The notes under the pieces: model-generated
Databases searched by the model: none
What the model was told of the DNA's origin: nothing
The model's input: the letters and a program-made list of their open reading frames with translations, nothing else
Translations under genes and position numbers: made by a program
Assembly: GCA_050725495.1 (NCBI GenBank)
Contig: JBOHHM010000069.1
Span: 1 to 12,761, forward strand
DNA from: JBOHHM01 sp050725495
GTDB taxonomy: Bacteria; Pseudomonadota; Gammaproteobacteria; Burkholderiales; Burkholderiaceae_C
Length of the DNA stretch: 12,761 nucleotides
Reading direction: 5' to 3'
In this document: in pieces, positions 1-7,872 of the stretch
Numbering within the stretch: the first letter of the stretch is position 1
How the letters are laid out: the number at the start of each line of letters is the position of its first letter

Positions 1-527
1 GAGATCGGGTACATCAGGGCCGATTTGATCTTGGACTTGATGGCCTCGGTCTTTTCCATGTAGACCGCCAGGCGGTCCAGCAGCTGCTCCAGGATACCTG
101 CGGCCTCCCCGGCTTCGACCAGGTTGCAGTACAGGTTGTCGAAATACATCGGGAACTTGCGGAACGCTGCGCTCAGCGAGGTGCCGGTCTCGACGTCGGT
201 GCGGATGTCGTTGAGCAGCTTGGTCACGCTGGGATTGGCGTTGCCGCGCCCGACGATGTCGAAGGACTGCAGCAAGGGCACGCCGGCCTTCATCATGGTC
301 GCCAGCTGGCGCGTGAAGATGGCGAGATCCTTGGGCTTGATCTTCTTGCCCGCGCGCATGCGGCGCTTCTTGATCTTCGTGGGCAAAATGCCCTGCCGGC
401 GCAAGGAGGCCTGGACCTGGTTTTCACCGACGGCACGCAGTTCACCGCGCACCTGCTTGCCATTGCGGTCCTTGCCCTCCCATTCGAAGACAAATTCCTT
501 GACGTCTTTGGACGTTGCAGTTGCCAT
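1..527 (-). CDS. pilC: Type IV pilus inner-membrane platform protein PilC (N-terminal 175 residues; runs off window)
   Basis: PilC is the polytopic inner-membrane platform of the type IV pilus machine. It couples the cytoplasmic ATPases PilB and PilT to insertion or extraction of pilin subunits. The frame stays open from an ATG at 527-525 to the window edge, giving 175 of the roughly 400 residues usual for the family. The visible part holds the cytoplasmic N-terminus (residues 1-60, basic near 52-62 with KIKKRRMRAGKK) and the first T2SSF/GspF domain. The domain is marked by FTRQLATMMKAGVPLLQSFD at 71-90 and VEAGEAAG at 137-144, and the sequence ends at the SALMYPI motif before the first membrane segment. 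An AAGGAA Shine-Dalgarno lies 7 bases before the ATG. The gene starts 26 bases after pilB on the same strand, so the two are almost certainly cotranscribed. The identification is firm. The 3' end and any following pilD lie outside the window. Confidence 0.95.
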   Translation of the reverse strand, partial: MATATSKDVKEFVFEWEGKDRNGKQVRGELRAVGENQVQASLRRQGILPTKIKKRRMRAGKKIKPKDLAIFTRQLATMMKAGVPLLQSFDIVGRGNANPSVTKLLNDIRTDVETGTSLSAAFRKFPMYFDNLYCNLVEAGEAAGILEQLLDRLAVYMEKTEAIKSKIKSALMYPI

Positions 528-553
528 AGTGCGTTCCTTGTCGTTCGTTCTTG

Positions 554-2290
<1,737 letters not shown>

Positions 2291-2376
2291 GTCCGGCAAA
2301 TGTACGACGGTAAGTGGGGATTAACCAATCATCGCCGATTGCCTTGTCGCTGTAAATCGAAAACCGCGAGGGTCTT

Positions 2377-2392
2377 CGCCAATGAGTTGGCG
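2377..2392 (-). terminator. Hairpin downstream of tRNA-Pro, possible weak terminator
   Basis: CGCCAA and TTGGCG form a perfect 6-bp stem around a 4-base loop, starting 24 bases past the 3' end of the tRNA. No T-run follows directly on the minus strand; GGTTTTCG comes about 12 bases later. It could mark the end of the ispB-tRNA transcript or be a 3' processing structure. It is weak as an intrinsic terminator, and pilB could still be reached by read-through. Confidence 0.3.
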
Positions 2393-2416
2393 CAAGGATA
2401 CAGAATGAGAATCAAC

Positions 2417-2493
2417 TGGTCGGGGTGAGAGGATTCGAACCTCCGGCCTCTACGTCCCGAACGTAGCGCTCTACCAGGCTAAGCTACACCCCG
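2417..2493 (-). tRNA. tRNA-Pro (anticodon CGG)
   Basis: The minus strand folds as a full 77-base cloverleaf including an encoded CCA. The acceptor stem is CGGGGTG/CACCCCG (7 bp) with discriminator A. The D-arm contains AGCCTGGTAGAGC and the T-arm contains GGTTCGAATCC. The anticodon stem CTACG/CGTAG encloses the loop TTCGGGA, which places CGG at positions 34-36, so it decodes CCG. The sequence resembles E. coli proK. The gene begins 28 bases after the ispB stop codon and has no clear promoter of its own, so it is probably processed from an ispB transcript. CCG is a frequent proline codon in high-GC genomes, so this is likely an important isoacceptor. Confidence 0.97.
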
Positions 2494-2521
2494 ATTGTGA
2501 ATTGCCATTCCAGAAATTGCT

Positions 2522-3505
2522 TCAGGACCGGCGCTCCAGCAGCTGAGCCGTTAATTGTAGCAAACCTGCGGCGTGCGCATTTTGCGGCAGATGTTGCGCA
2601 GCTGCTATCGCACGCCGGGCTTCCGCTGCGGCCGCCTGGCGGGTGGCGTCGAGCGCGCCGGTTTCTTTCACGATCGCCACGATACGGGCCAGTTCATCGA
2701 CGGCACCGTTTTCAATGGCGTGGGCAATGGTGTCGCGCTGGCTGGCGGAGCCGCGCTGCATGGCCACGATCAGGGGCAAGGTGGCCTTGCCTTCGCGCAG
2801 GTCGTCGCCCAGGTTCTTGCCCATTTCGCTGGCGTCGCCATCGTAGTCGAGCACATCGTCGATGACCTGGAAGGCAGTGCCCAGAGCCTGGCCGTAGTCG
2901 GCGCAGGCCTGCTCGATCTCGGGTGTGGCTTTCGCGAGCACGGCCCCCAGACGGGCGCTGGCCTCGAACAGCTTGGCGGTCTTGGAGCGGATCACCCGCA
3001 GATAGCCGGCCTCGTCCAGGGATGCGTCGTGCATGTTCATGAGCTGCAGGACTTCGCCCTCGGCGATCACATTGGTCGCATCGGCAAGGATCTGCATGAT
3101 GCGCATGTCGCCTGCGTCCACCATCATCTGGAAGGCGCGGGAATACAGAAAGTCGCCCACCAGCACGCTGGCCGGATTGCCGAAGGCTTCGTTGGCCGTG
3201 GCGCGGCCCCGGCGCAAGGTGGATGCATCGACCACATCGTCGTGCAGCAAGGTGGCGGTGTGGATGAACTCCACCACGGCTGCCAGGTTGAAGCGCTGCG
3301 GCTCGCGGTACCCCAGGGCGCCGCACATCAGCAGCAGCAGCGCAGGCCGCAGGCGCTTGCCGCCCGCGGCGATGATGTAGCGCGAGATGTCCCCGACCAA
3401 CGCCACGCTGGAGTCGAGCCGATGGGCAATGACCTTGTCGACCTCGCGCATGTCGTCAGCGATGAGGGCAAGGGCGGCAGAGGTGCTGGAGGAGTTGACG
3501 GCCAA
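2522..3505 (-). CDS. ispB: Polyprenyl (octaprenyl-type) diphosphate synthase IspB
   Basis: IspB is a trans-isoprenyl diphosphate synthase. It condenses isopentenyl diphosphate units onto farnesyl diphosphate to make the C40-type side chain of ubiquinone and menaquinone. The 327-residue protein has both aspartate-rich motifs for Mg-diphosphate binding: LLHDDVVD (first DDxxD at 89-93) and FQVIDDVLDYDGD (second at 216-220). It also has GGKRLRP (48-54), GDFLYSRAF (117-125) and GDDLREGKATLP (233-244). Chain length cannot be read from sequence alone; octaprenyl is the usual product in Burkholderiales. The start is a TTG at 3505-3503 with no obvious Shine-Dalgarno. The next in-frame methionine (residue 19) would still leave the catalytic region intact. 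A TATAAT box lies 26 bases upstream. The gene is divergent from rplU, a widely conserved arrangement, and is followed closely by tRNA-Pro. Confidence 0.95.
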   Translation of the reverse strand: MAVNSSSTSAALALIADDMREVDKVIAHRLDSSVALVGDISRYIIAAGGKRLRPALLLLMCGALGYREPQRFNLAAVVEFIHTATLLHDDVVDASTLRRGRATANEAFGNPASVLVGDFLYSRAFQMMVDAGDMRIMQILADATNVIAEGEVLQLMNMHDASLDEAGYLRVIRSKTAKLFEASARLGAVLAKATPEIEQACADYGQALGTAFQVIDDVLDYDGDASEMGKNLGDDLREGKATLPLIVAMQRGSASQRDTIAHAIENGAVDELARIVAIVKETGALDATRQAAAAEARRAIAAAQHLPQNAHAAGLLQLTAQLLERRS

Positions 3506-3530
3506 GGCTGGTACTGCAGAAAGTTGTGGA

Positions 3531-3536
3531 ATTATA
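3531..3536 (-). promoter_or_regulatory. Putative -10 box for ispB
   Basis: A perfect TATAAT on the minus strand ends 25 bases before the ispB start codon, implying a leader of about 20 bases. I see no recognisable -35 hexamer at 15-18 bases, so an activator, or sigma-70 tolerance of a poor -35, would be needed. It lies back to back with the rplU -10 box, about 63 bases away. Confidence 0.5.
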
Positions 3537-3596
3537 GAAAGGCTTGTGCAGTCGCATCCCGCCTCATGGCGGCAGGAGGCTAGTGGTCACGCATCA

Positions 3597-3605
3597 TGCT
3601 ATAAT
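3597..3605 (+). promoter_or_regulatory. Extended -10 promoter for rplU-rpmA
   Basis: TGCTATAAT is a consensus extended -10 element (TGn plus TATAAT). The -35 region (about 3576-3583) does not resemble TTGACA, which extended -10 promoters can tolerate. Transcription would start near 3611-3613, about 44 bases upstream of the rplU ATG and at the foot of the leader hairpin. Confidence 0.6.
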
Positions 3606-3609
3606 ATTC

Positions 3610-3637
3610 GGCTCTGTGGAAATCCGTTCGCAGAGCC
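3610..3637 (+). promoter_or_regulatory. rplU mRNA leader hairpin
   Basis: GGCTCTG (3610-3616) and CAGAGCC (3631-3637) form a perfect 7-bp stem around a 14-base loop. It lies between the extended -10 box and the rplU Shine-Dalgarno (GAAGAGG, about 3644-3650). Given the predicted start site, the stem would sit at the extreme 5' end of the mRNA. It could stabilise the transcript or act as an autoregulatory site for a ribosomal protein; neither role is shown by the sequence. Confidence 0.45.
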
Positions 3638-3655
3638 CAAATAGAAGAGGTCAAC

Positions 3656-3967
3656 ATGTACGCGGTCATAAAAACCGGCGGCAAACAGTATCGTGTTGCT
3701 GCTGGCGAAAAGATTAAAGTAGAACAGATTGCTGCGGACGTAGGCCAGGAAATCGTGATCGACCAGGTTCTGGCCGTCGGCAACGGCGCTGAACTCAAGG
3801 TCGGTACGCCCCTGGTGTCCGGCGCAACTGTGAAAGCCACTGTGGTGGCGCACGGCAAGCACGACAAGGTTCGCATTTTCAAAATGCGCCGTCGCAAGCA
3901 CTATCAAAAACGTCAAGGGCATCGCCAGCAGTTTACCGAGCTGCAAATTGCCTCGATTGCAGCATAA
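3656..3967 (+). CDS. rplU: 50S ribosomal protein L21
   Basis: L21 is a large-subunit protein that binds 23S rRNA. The 103-residue product is the standard bacterial length and begins with the family signature MYAVIKTGGKQYRV. The RNA-binding C-terminal motif FKMRRRKHYQKRQGHRQ lies at about 75-91. A GAAGAGG ribosome-binding site precedes the ATG by 5 bases. It is the first gene of the plus-strand cluster and is followed by rpmA after 12 bases. The promoter and leader hairpin immediately upstream suggest controlled expression. Its base composition is less GC-rich than the neighbouring genes, as is usual for highly expressed ribosomal-protein genes. Confidence 0.98.
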   Translation: MYAVIKTGGKQYRVAAGEKIKVEQIAADVGQEIVIDQVLAVGNGAELKVGTPLVSGATVKATVVAHGKHDKVRIFKMRRRKHYQKRQGHRQQFTELQIASIAA

Positions 3968-3979
3968 GGAGCAAGAGTC

Positions 3980-4237
3980 ATGGCACAGAAAAAAGGCGGC
4001 GGCTCTACGCGAAACGGGCGCGATTCCAAGCCCAAGATGCTCGGCGTGAAGGCTTTCGGCGGTGAACTGATCAGCGCCGGCTCCATCATCGTGCGCCAGC
4101 GCGGCACCAAGTTCCACCCCGGCAGCAACGTCGGCGTGGGCAAGGACCACACGCTGTTTGCCCTGGTCGACGGCCATGTCTCGTTCGGCGTCAAGGGTTC
4201 GCTGAACAAGCACACGGTCAGCGTGACGCCGGCCTAA
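3980..4237 (+). CDS. rpmA: 50S ribosomal protein L27
   Basis: L27 is a small large-subunit protein whose N-terminus reaches the peptidyl-transferase centre. The 85-residue product has the canonical start MAQKKGGGSTRNGRDS and the L27 signature GSIIVRQRGTKFHPG (35-49). The N-terminus is of the directly usable proteobacterial type, without the cleavable extension seen in Firmicutes. A TAAGGAG ribosome-binding site overlaps the rplU stop codon, which supports cotranscription and perhaps coupled translation. It is followed by a strong nested hairpin before obgE. Confidence 0.98.
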   Translation: MAQKKGGGSTRNGRDSKPKMLGVKAFGGELISAGSIIVRQRGTKFHPGSNVGVGKDHTLFALVDGHVSFGVKGSLNKHTVSVTPA

Positions 4238-4248
4238 TCTGGTCACTT

Positions 4249-4305
4249 CGGCCCCATCGAAGCCCCGCCTGGTCGGGGCTTCTGTGTTTGGGGCCGCTCC
4301 TTTTG
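4249..4305 (+). terminator. Nested double hairpin between rpmA and obgE (terminator or attenuator)
   Basis: An inner hairpin pairs 4259-4267 with 4274-4282 (9 bp, GAAGCCCCG with CGGGGCTTC, loop CCTGGT) and is followed by TGTGTTT. An outer stem pairs 4249-4256 with 4289-4296 (8 bp, CGGCCCCA with TGGGGCCG) and is followed by CTCCTTTTGT. Both stems are perfect. The repeated CCCC and GGGG blocks also allow alternative pairings, for example 4251-4255 with 4275-4279. It probably ends part of the rplU-rpmA transcript and lowers, rather than abolishes, expression of obgE and proB, since I see no convincing separate obgE promoter. Confidence 0.65.
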
Positions 4306-4320
4306 TAAACTGGATGTCTC

Positions 4321-5391
4321 ATGAAGTTCGTTGACGAAGCCTATATTGACATTGCCGCGGGCGATGGCGGGAACGGCTGCGTCTCGTTCCGGCACGAGAA
4401 GTACAAGGAGTTCGGCGGCCCCAACGGCGGCGACGGCGGGCGCGGCGGACATGTGTTTGCCATCGCCGACCCCAACCTCAACACCCTGGTGGACTTCCGC
4501 TTTTCGCGCCGCCACGAGGCCAAGCGCGGTCAGCACGGCATGGGCTCCGACATGTTTGGCGCGGCCGGCGACGACATCACGCTCAAGATGCCGGTGGGCA
4601 CCGTCATCTCCGATGCCGACAGCGGCGAGGTGCTGTATGAGCTGCTGACCCCGGGCGAGGTCATCACCATCGCCAAGGGCGGTGACGGTGGCTTTGGCAA
4701 CATGCGCTTCAAAAGCGCGATCAACCGCGCGCCGCGCCAGAAGACGCCGGGCTGGCCCGGTGAAAAGAAGAGCCTCAAGCTCGAACTCAAGGTGCTGGCC
4801 GATGTGGGCCTGCTGGGCATGCCCAATGCCGGCAAGTCCACGCTGATTTCGGCCGTCTCCAACGCCCGCCCCAAGATTGCCGACTACCCGTTCACCACGC
4901 TGCACCCCAACCTGGGCGTAGTGCGCGTGGGCCCCGAGCAGAGCTTTGTGGTGGCCGACATCCCGGGCCTGATCGAAGGCGCCTCCGAAGGCGCGGGGCT
5001 GGGGCACCAGTTCCTGCGTCATTTGCAGCGCACGCGCTTGCTGCTGCAGATCGTGGACCTGGCACCGTTTGACGACGCGGTGGACCCGGTGGCCCAAGCC
5101 AAGGCTATCGTGGCCGAGCTCAAGAAATACGACGAAGCGCTGTACCACAAGCCGCGCTGGCTGGTGCTCAACAAGCTGGACATGGTGGGCGCGGATGAGC
5201 GCGCCGCCAAGGTCCTGGACTTCGTCAAGCGCTTCAAGTACAAGGGCCCGGTGTTCGAGATTTCGGCGCTGACGCACGAAGGTTGCGAGCCGCTGATCAA
5301 GGCCATTTACCAGCATGTGAAGGCGCTGCAGGTGGCCGAGCAGCCGCCGGTGGAGGTCGATCCGCGCTTTGCGGGGGACGCTGCATCCTAG
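4321..5391 (+). CDS. obgE: Obg family GTPase ObgE (CgtA)
   Basis: This is an essential GTPase that acts in late 50S ribosome assembly and links it to the stringent response and the cell cycle. The 356-residue protein has the glycine-rich Obg fold at 1-158 (GPNGGDGGRGGHV and AKGGDGGFGN are clear). The Ras-like G domain follows, with G1 GMPNAGKST (166-174), G2 FTTLHPNLG (191-199), G3 DIPGLIEGA (213-221), G4 NKLD (284-287) and G5 ISAL (314-317). After residue 335 only a short tail remains, so the extra C-terminal domain of some Obg proteins is absent, as is usual for short proteobacterial forms. The ATG follows a poor Shine-Dalgarno (GGA), which together with the upstream hairpin suggests low expression. 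It follows rplU-rpmA in the widely conserved order; proB begins 56 bases later. Confidence 0.97.
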   Translation: MKFVDEAYIDIAAGDGGNGCVSFRHEKYKEFGGPNGGDGGRGGHVFAIADPNLNTLVDFRFSRRHEAKRGQHGMGSDMFGAAGDDITLKMPVGTVISDADSGEVLYELLTPGEVITIAKGGDGGFGNMRFKSAINRAPRQKTPGWPGEKKSLKLELKVLADVGLLGMPNAGKSTLISAVSNARPKIADYPFTTLHPNLGVVRVGPEQSFVVADIPGLIEGASEGAGLGHQFLRHLQRTRLLLQIVDLAPFDDAVDPVAQAKAIVAELKKYDEALYHKPRWLVLNKLDMVGADERAAKVLDFVKRFKYKGPVFEISALTHEGCEPLIKAIYQHVKALQVAEQPPVEVDPRFAGDAAS

Positions 5392-5392
5392 A

Positions 5393-5447
5393 TTTGCTAT
5401 AAAATTAGTAGCATATTGCGCCCGTGGCAAGCGGGCTATAGGTCAAA
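5393..5447 (+). repeat. Short two-hairpin dispersed repeat (Comamonadaceae type) filling the obgE-proB gap
   Basis: The gap is one compact element with two hairpins. TGCTA (5395-5399) pairs with TAGCA (5409-5413) around an A/T-rich loop, and GCCCG (5420-5424) pairs with CGGGC (5432-5436) around TGGCAAG. It ends CTATAGGTCAAA directly before the proB ATG. From memory, many Comamonadaceae intergenic regions carry elements of the pattern TGCTAT, A/T-rich loop, ATAGC, TTGCGC..GCAAGCG..CTA.AGGCCAAAA. This looks like a member; I see no second copy in this window. It supplies the proB leader and its ribosome-binding region (AGG 6 bases before the ATG) and contains a TATAAA that could act as a -10 box. 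Confidence 0.55.
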
Positions 5448-6599
5448 ATGATTCAGAAAACAGCTTCCTCCGTGCTGCGCGATGCCAAGCGCATCGTCGT
5501 CAAGGTCGGCTCCAGCCTCGTGACCAACGAAGGGCGCGGACTGGACGAGACGGCGATCGGGGAGTGGTGTCGCCAGCTGGCGGCCCTGGTGCGAGGCGGC
5601 AATGGGGAGGGGACTCGTGAAGTGATCATGGTGTCCAGCGGGGCGGTCGCCGAGGGCATGAAGCGCCTGGGCTGGGCAACGCGCCCCCATGAGATTCATG
5701 AGCTGCAGGCCGCCGCCGCCGTGGGGCAGATGGGCTTGGCGCAGATGTACGAGACCAAGCTGCGCGAAAACGGCCTGGGCTCCGCCCAGGTGCTGTTGAC
5801 CCACGCCGATCTGGCCGACCGGGAGCGCTACCTGAATGCGCGCTCCACCCTGCTGACGCTGCTGCAGCATGGCGTGGTGCCGGTCATCAACGAAAACGAC
5901 ACGGTGGTCAACGATGAGATCAAGTTCGGCGACAACGACACGCTGGGCGCCCTGGTGGCCAACCTGGTGGAGGCCGACGCGCTGATCATCCTGACCGACC
6001 AGAAGGGCCTGTACACGGCCGATCCGCGCAAGGATGCGTCGGCCCAGTTCGTGCATGAGGCCAAGGCCGGCGACCCGGCGCTGGAAGCCATGGCCGGTGG
6101 CGCCGGATCGAGCCTCGGCCGCGGCGGCATGATCACCAAGATCCTTGCGGCCAAGCGGGCCGCCGGCTCGGGCGCTTCGACGGTGATCGCCTGGGGGCGT
6201 GAGCCGCAGGCGTTGCTGCGGCTGGTTCAGGGCGAAGCCATAGGCACGCTGCTGGTGGCCCCAACCCAGAAGAAACAGGCCCGCAAGCAGTGGATGGCCG
6301 ATCATCTGCAGCTGCGCGGCGCGGTGATCGTGGACGCAGGCGCCGCGGTCAAGCTGCGCGACGAGGGCAAGAGCCTGTTGCCGATCGGCATGACCGCGGT
6401 GGAGGGGGAGTTCTCACGCGGCGATGTGATCGCGGTGCGCGATGCCGCCGGTACGGAAATTGCCCGCGGTCTGGCCAACTACGCCAGCGCCGAGGCCCGT
6501 CTGATCTGCCGCAAGCCTTCCAGTGAAGTCGAAGGTCTGCTGGGCTACGTGGCCGAGCCCGAGATGGTGCACCGGGACAATCTGGTCCTTGCAAAGTAG
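5448..6599 (+). CDS. proB: Glutamate 5-kinase
   Basis: ProB phosphorylates L-glutamate with ATP to glutamyl-5-phosphate, the first and feedback-controlled step of proline synthesis. The 383-residue protein has an amino-acid-kinase domain (about 14-255). Its motifs are KVGSSLV (19-25), VSSGAV (62-67), NENDTV (148-153), GDNDTL (161-166), LTDQKGLY (182-189) and GGMITK (226-231). A C-terminal PUA domain (about 288-370) is the form found in many bacteria, and the length is slightly above the E. coli enzyme (367). The ATG at 5448 fits the family start (DAKRIVVKVGSS begins at residue 12). proA is not adjacent, so the second enzyme is encoded elsewhere. Upstream is obgE with the short repeat in between. 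Downstream, transcription converges with the CNP1-like gene. Confidence 0.96.
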   Translation: MIQKTASSVLRDAKRIVVKVGSSLVTNEGRGLDETAIGEWCRQLAALVRGGNGEGTREVIMVSSGAVAEGMKRLGWATRPHEIHELQAAAAVGQMGLAQMYETKLRENGLGSAQVLLTHADLADRERYLNARSTLLTLLQHGVVPVINENDTVVNDEIKFGDNDTLGALVANLVEADALIILTDQKGLYTADPRKDASAQFVHEAKAGDPALEAMAGGAGSSLGRGGMITKILAAKRAAGSGASTVIAWGREPQALLRLVQGEAIGTLLVAPTQKKQARKQWMADHLQLRGAVIVDAGAAVKLRDEGKSLLPIGMTAVEGEFSRGDVIAVRDAAGTEIARGLANYASAEARLICRKPSSEVEGLLGYVAEPEMVHRDNLVLAK

Positions 6600-6620
6600 G
6601 GGGCGAACGGCGGTGGACGT

Positions 6621-6643
6621 TCACGTATGCGCAGCGTACGTGA
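6621..6643. repeat. 10-bp inverted repeat between convergent proB and CNP1-like gene
   Basis: TCACGTATGC (6621-6630) and GCGTACGTGA (6634-6643) form a 10-bp stem with one G-T wobble and the tri-loop GCA. It starts 21 bases after the proB stop and 58 bases from the stop of the opposing gene. No T-run follows on either strand, so it is not a classical intrinsic terminator. It could block 3' exonucleases on either mRNA. The rest of the 102-base gap shows nothing recognisable. Confidence 0.45.
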
Positions 6644-6701
6644 CGTGGCGCCCGCGCTCTGGTGCTGACGCGCCGAGCTTGAGCCGTCGGTCGTCCTGGC
6701 C

Positions 6702-7205
6702 TTACTCGAACTTCCTGGCGGGCGTGGCCCTCAGATCGCGCAAGATGTGCTCCACCGACTGGTTGGGCGCATTGCCCTTGCAAACGCCCGCGCGTGCAAT
6801 ACCCAGGCTGTGGCGCGAGGGCGAGGGTGCGTACAGGGACTTCCAATCCGGATCGCGCACGGCATGCCAGCCGCTGTCGGGGGTGAAGCGCGCATAGACC
6901 TTGACTTCGCCGGTGGCGCAGCGAATGCCTTCGTACATCGCGTTCATCGCGCCGCTGCGGCTGGAGGCCACCACCACATAGCGAACCACCCCCTCCTTGC
7001 CGATCGCCACCGTGGCGGGATCGATGCCGAAGCTCAAGGCCGAGGACGCCGCTGCGTCGAGTGCGACTAGCTTGTCGGGGCTGAAGGCCGGCGGCGGCGG
7101 TACTTGCCCTTCTTTCCAGTCGGGATGGTCGGCCGCGAGTTGGGCCGACACTGCGCCGGTCGCAAGAGCCAGCGCCAGGGCAGCAGCCGGTTCACGAAGC
7201 CGCAT
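6702..7205 (-). CDS. CNP1-like family exported protein, function unknown
   Basis: The 167-residue product starts at the ATG at 7205-7203. A signal peptide is visible: basic MRLR, a hydrophobic Ala/Leu stretch to about residue 17, and a likely Sec cleavage after VSA (residue 21), giving a mature start QLAADHPDW. The mature part resembles the CNP1-like family of betaproteobacteria: DWKEG, PPPAF, VVRYVVVASSRSGAMNAMYEGIRCATGEVKVYA (73-105) and ARAGVCKGNAPNQSV (138-151). Its only two cysteines, 96 and 142, could form a disulfide in the periplasm. No catalytic motif is evident. A GGAGAGG ribosome-binding site lies inside the end of rppH, whose last 14 bases overlap this gene, so translation is probably coupled. 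A longer reading to 7310 would destroy the signal peptide and was not used. The family match is from memory. Confidence 0.85.
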   Translation of the reverse strand: MRLREPAAALALALATGAVSAQLAADHPDWKEGQVPPPPAFSPDKLVALDAAASSALSFGIDPATVAIGKEGVVRYVVVASSRSGAMNAMYEGIRCATGEVKVYARFTPDSGWHAVRDPDWKSLYAPSPSRHSLGIARAGVCKGNAPNQSVEHILRDLRATPARKFE

Positions 7206-7842
7206 GGGCGCTGTCCTCTCCACCTTGGGCGGCCGCCTGTGGGTTGGGCTCGAAGGTGGCGCCCGGCGGCAGTTCAAACGGGGCCCCCGGCATGGACTCG
7301 TGGCCCGCATTGGAGGGTTCGTGGTCGCGCGAACGCATGCCGCCGCGCAGGTAGCGGTTGCGGTGATCGTGACGCGGCAGGTAGCGGGCCAGCTCGGTCA
7401 GCGCCATCTCGTAGACGCCGCGCTTGAATTCCACCACCACATCAAGCGGCACCCAGTAGTCGTTCCAGCGCCAGGCGTCGAACTCCGGGTGGTTGGTGGC
7501 GCGCAGGTTCAGGTCCCAGTCGTGGCCGACCAGCTGCAGCAAATACCAGATCTGTTTCTGGCCTTTGTAATGGCCGCGGGCGTCGCGGCGGATGTACCGG
7601 TCTGGCACCTCGTAGCGCAACCAGTCACGGGTGCGGGCCACGATGCGCACATGCTCCGGCAGGAGCCCCACTTCCTCCTGCAGTTCGCGGAACATGGCCT
7701 GCTCGGGAGTTTCACCCCGGTCAATGCCACCCTGCGGAAACTGCCAGCTGTGGGTGCGTATGCGCTTGCCCCAGAACACCTGGTTTTTCTGGTTGAGCAG
7801 GATGATGCCGACATTGGGCCGAAAGCCGTCCCGGTCAAGCAT
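7192..7842 (-). CDS. rppH: RNA pyrophosphohydrolase RppH
   Basis: RppH removes pyrophosphate from the 5' triphosphate end of mRNAs, producing the monophosphate that lets RNase E start decay. The 216-residue protein starts MLDRDGFRPNVGIILLN, as the family does. The Nudix box GGIDRGETPEQAMFRELQEEVGL lies at 38-60 with the pattern G-x5-E-x7-RE-x2-EE-x-G intact (E53, E56 and E57 bind metal). Other family residues include WQFPQGG (33-39) and the GQKQIWYLL stretch (94-102). The start is set by GAGG 7 bases upstream of the ATG; a TTG two codons earlier was rejected. Residues after about 165 form a Pro/Gly/Ala-rich tail not present in the 176-residue E. coli enzyme. The gene is divergent from proS and overlaps the CNP1-like gene by 14 bases. 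Confidence 0.95.
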   Translation of the reverse strand: MLDRDGFRPNVGIILLNQKNQVFWGKRIRTHSWQFPQGGIDRGETPEQAMFRELQEEVGLLPEHVRIVARTRDWLRYEVPDRYIRRDARGHYKGQKQIWYLLQLVGHDWDLNLRATNHPEFDAWRWNDYWVPLDVVVEFKRGVYEMALTELARYLPRHDHRNRYLRGGMRSRDHEPSNAGHESMPGAPFELPPGATFEPNPQAAAQGGEDSAHAAS

Positions 7843-7872
7843 AATCAAACCTCAAATCTTTAAACTGAGTCC

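Noticed and set aside
2417..2493. tRNA-Pro as an integration site for a mobile element
   Set aside because: No integrase, no repeat of the tRNA 3' end and no foreign-looking genes flank it.
4283..4311. Separate obgE promoter (TAAACT near 4306)
   Set aside because: No -35 match, and the start would fall almost on the ATG; not enough to call.
4243..5430. Long minus-strand frame opposite obgE
   Set aside because: The translated sequence is rich in H, R, A and G without motifs, while the plus strand encodes a complete Obg GTPase.
7206..7310. Longer N-terminus for the CNP1-like protein
   Set aside because: It would bury the signal peptide, runs through the end of rppH, and ignores the well-placed GGAGAGG before the ATG at 7205.
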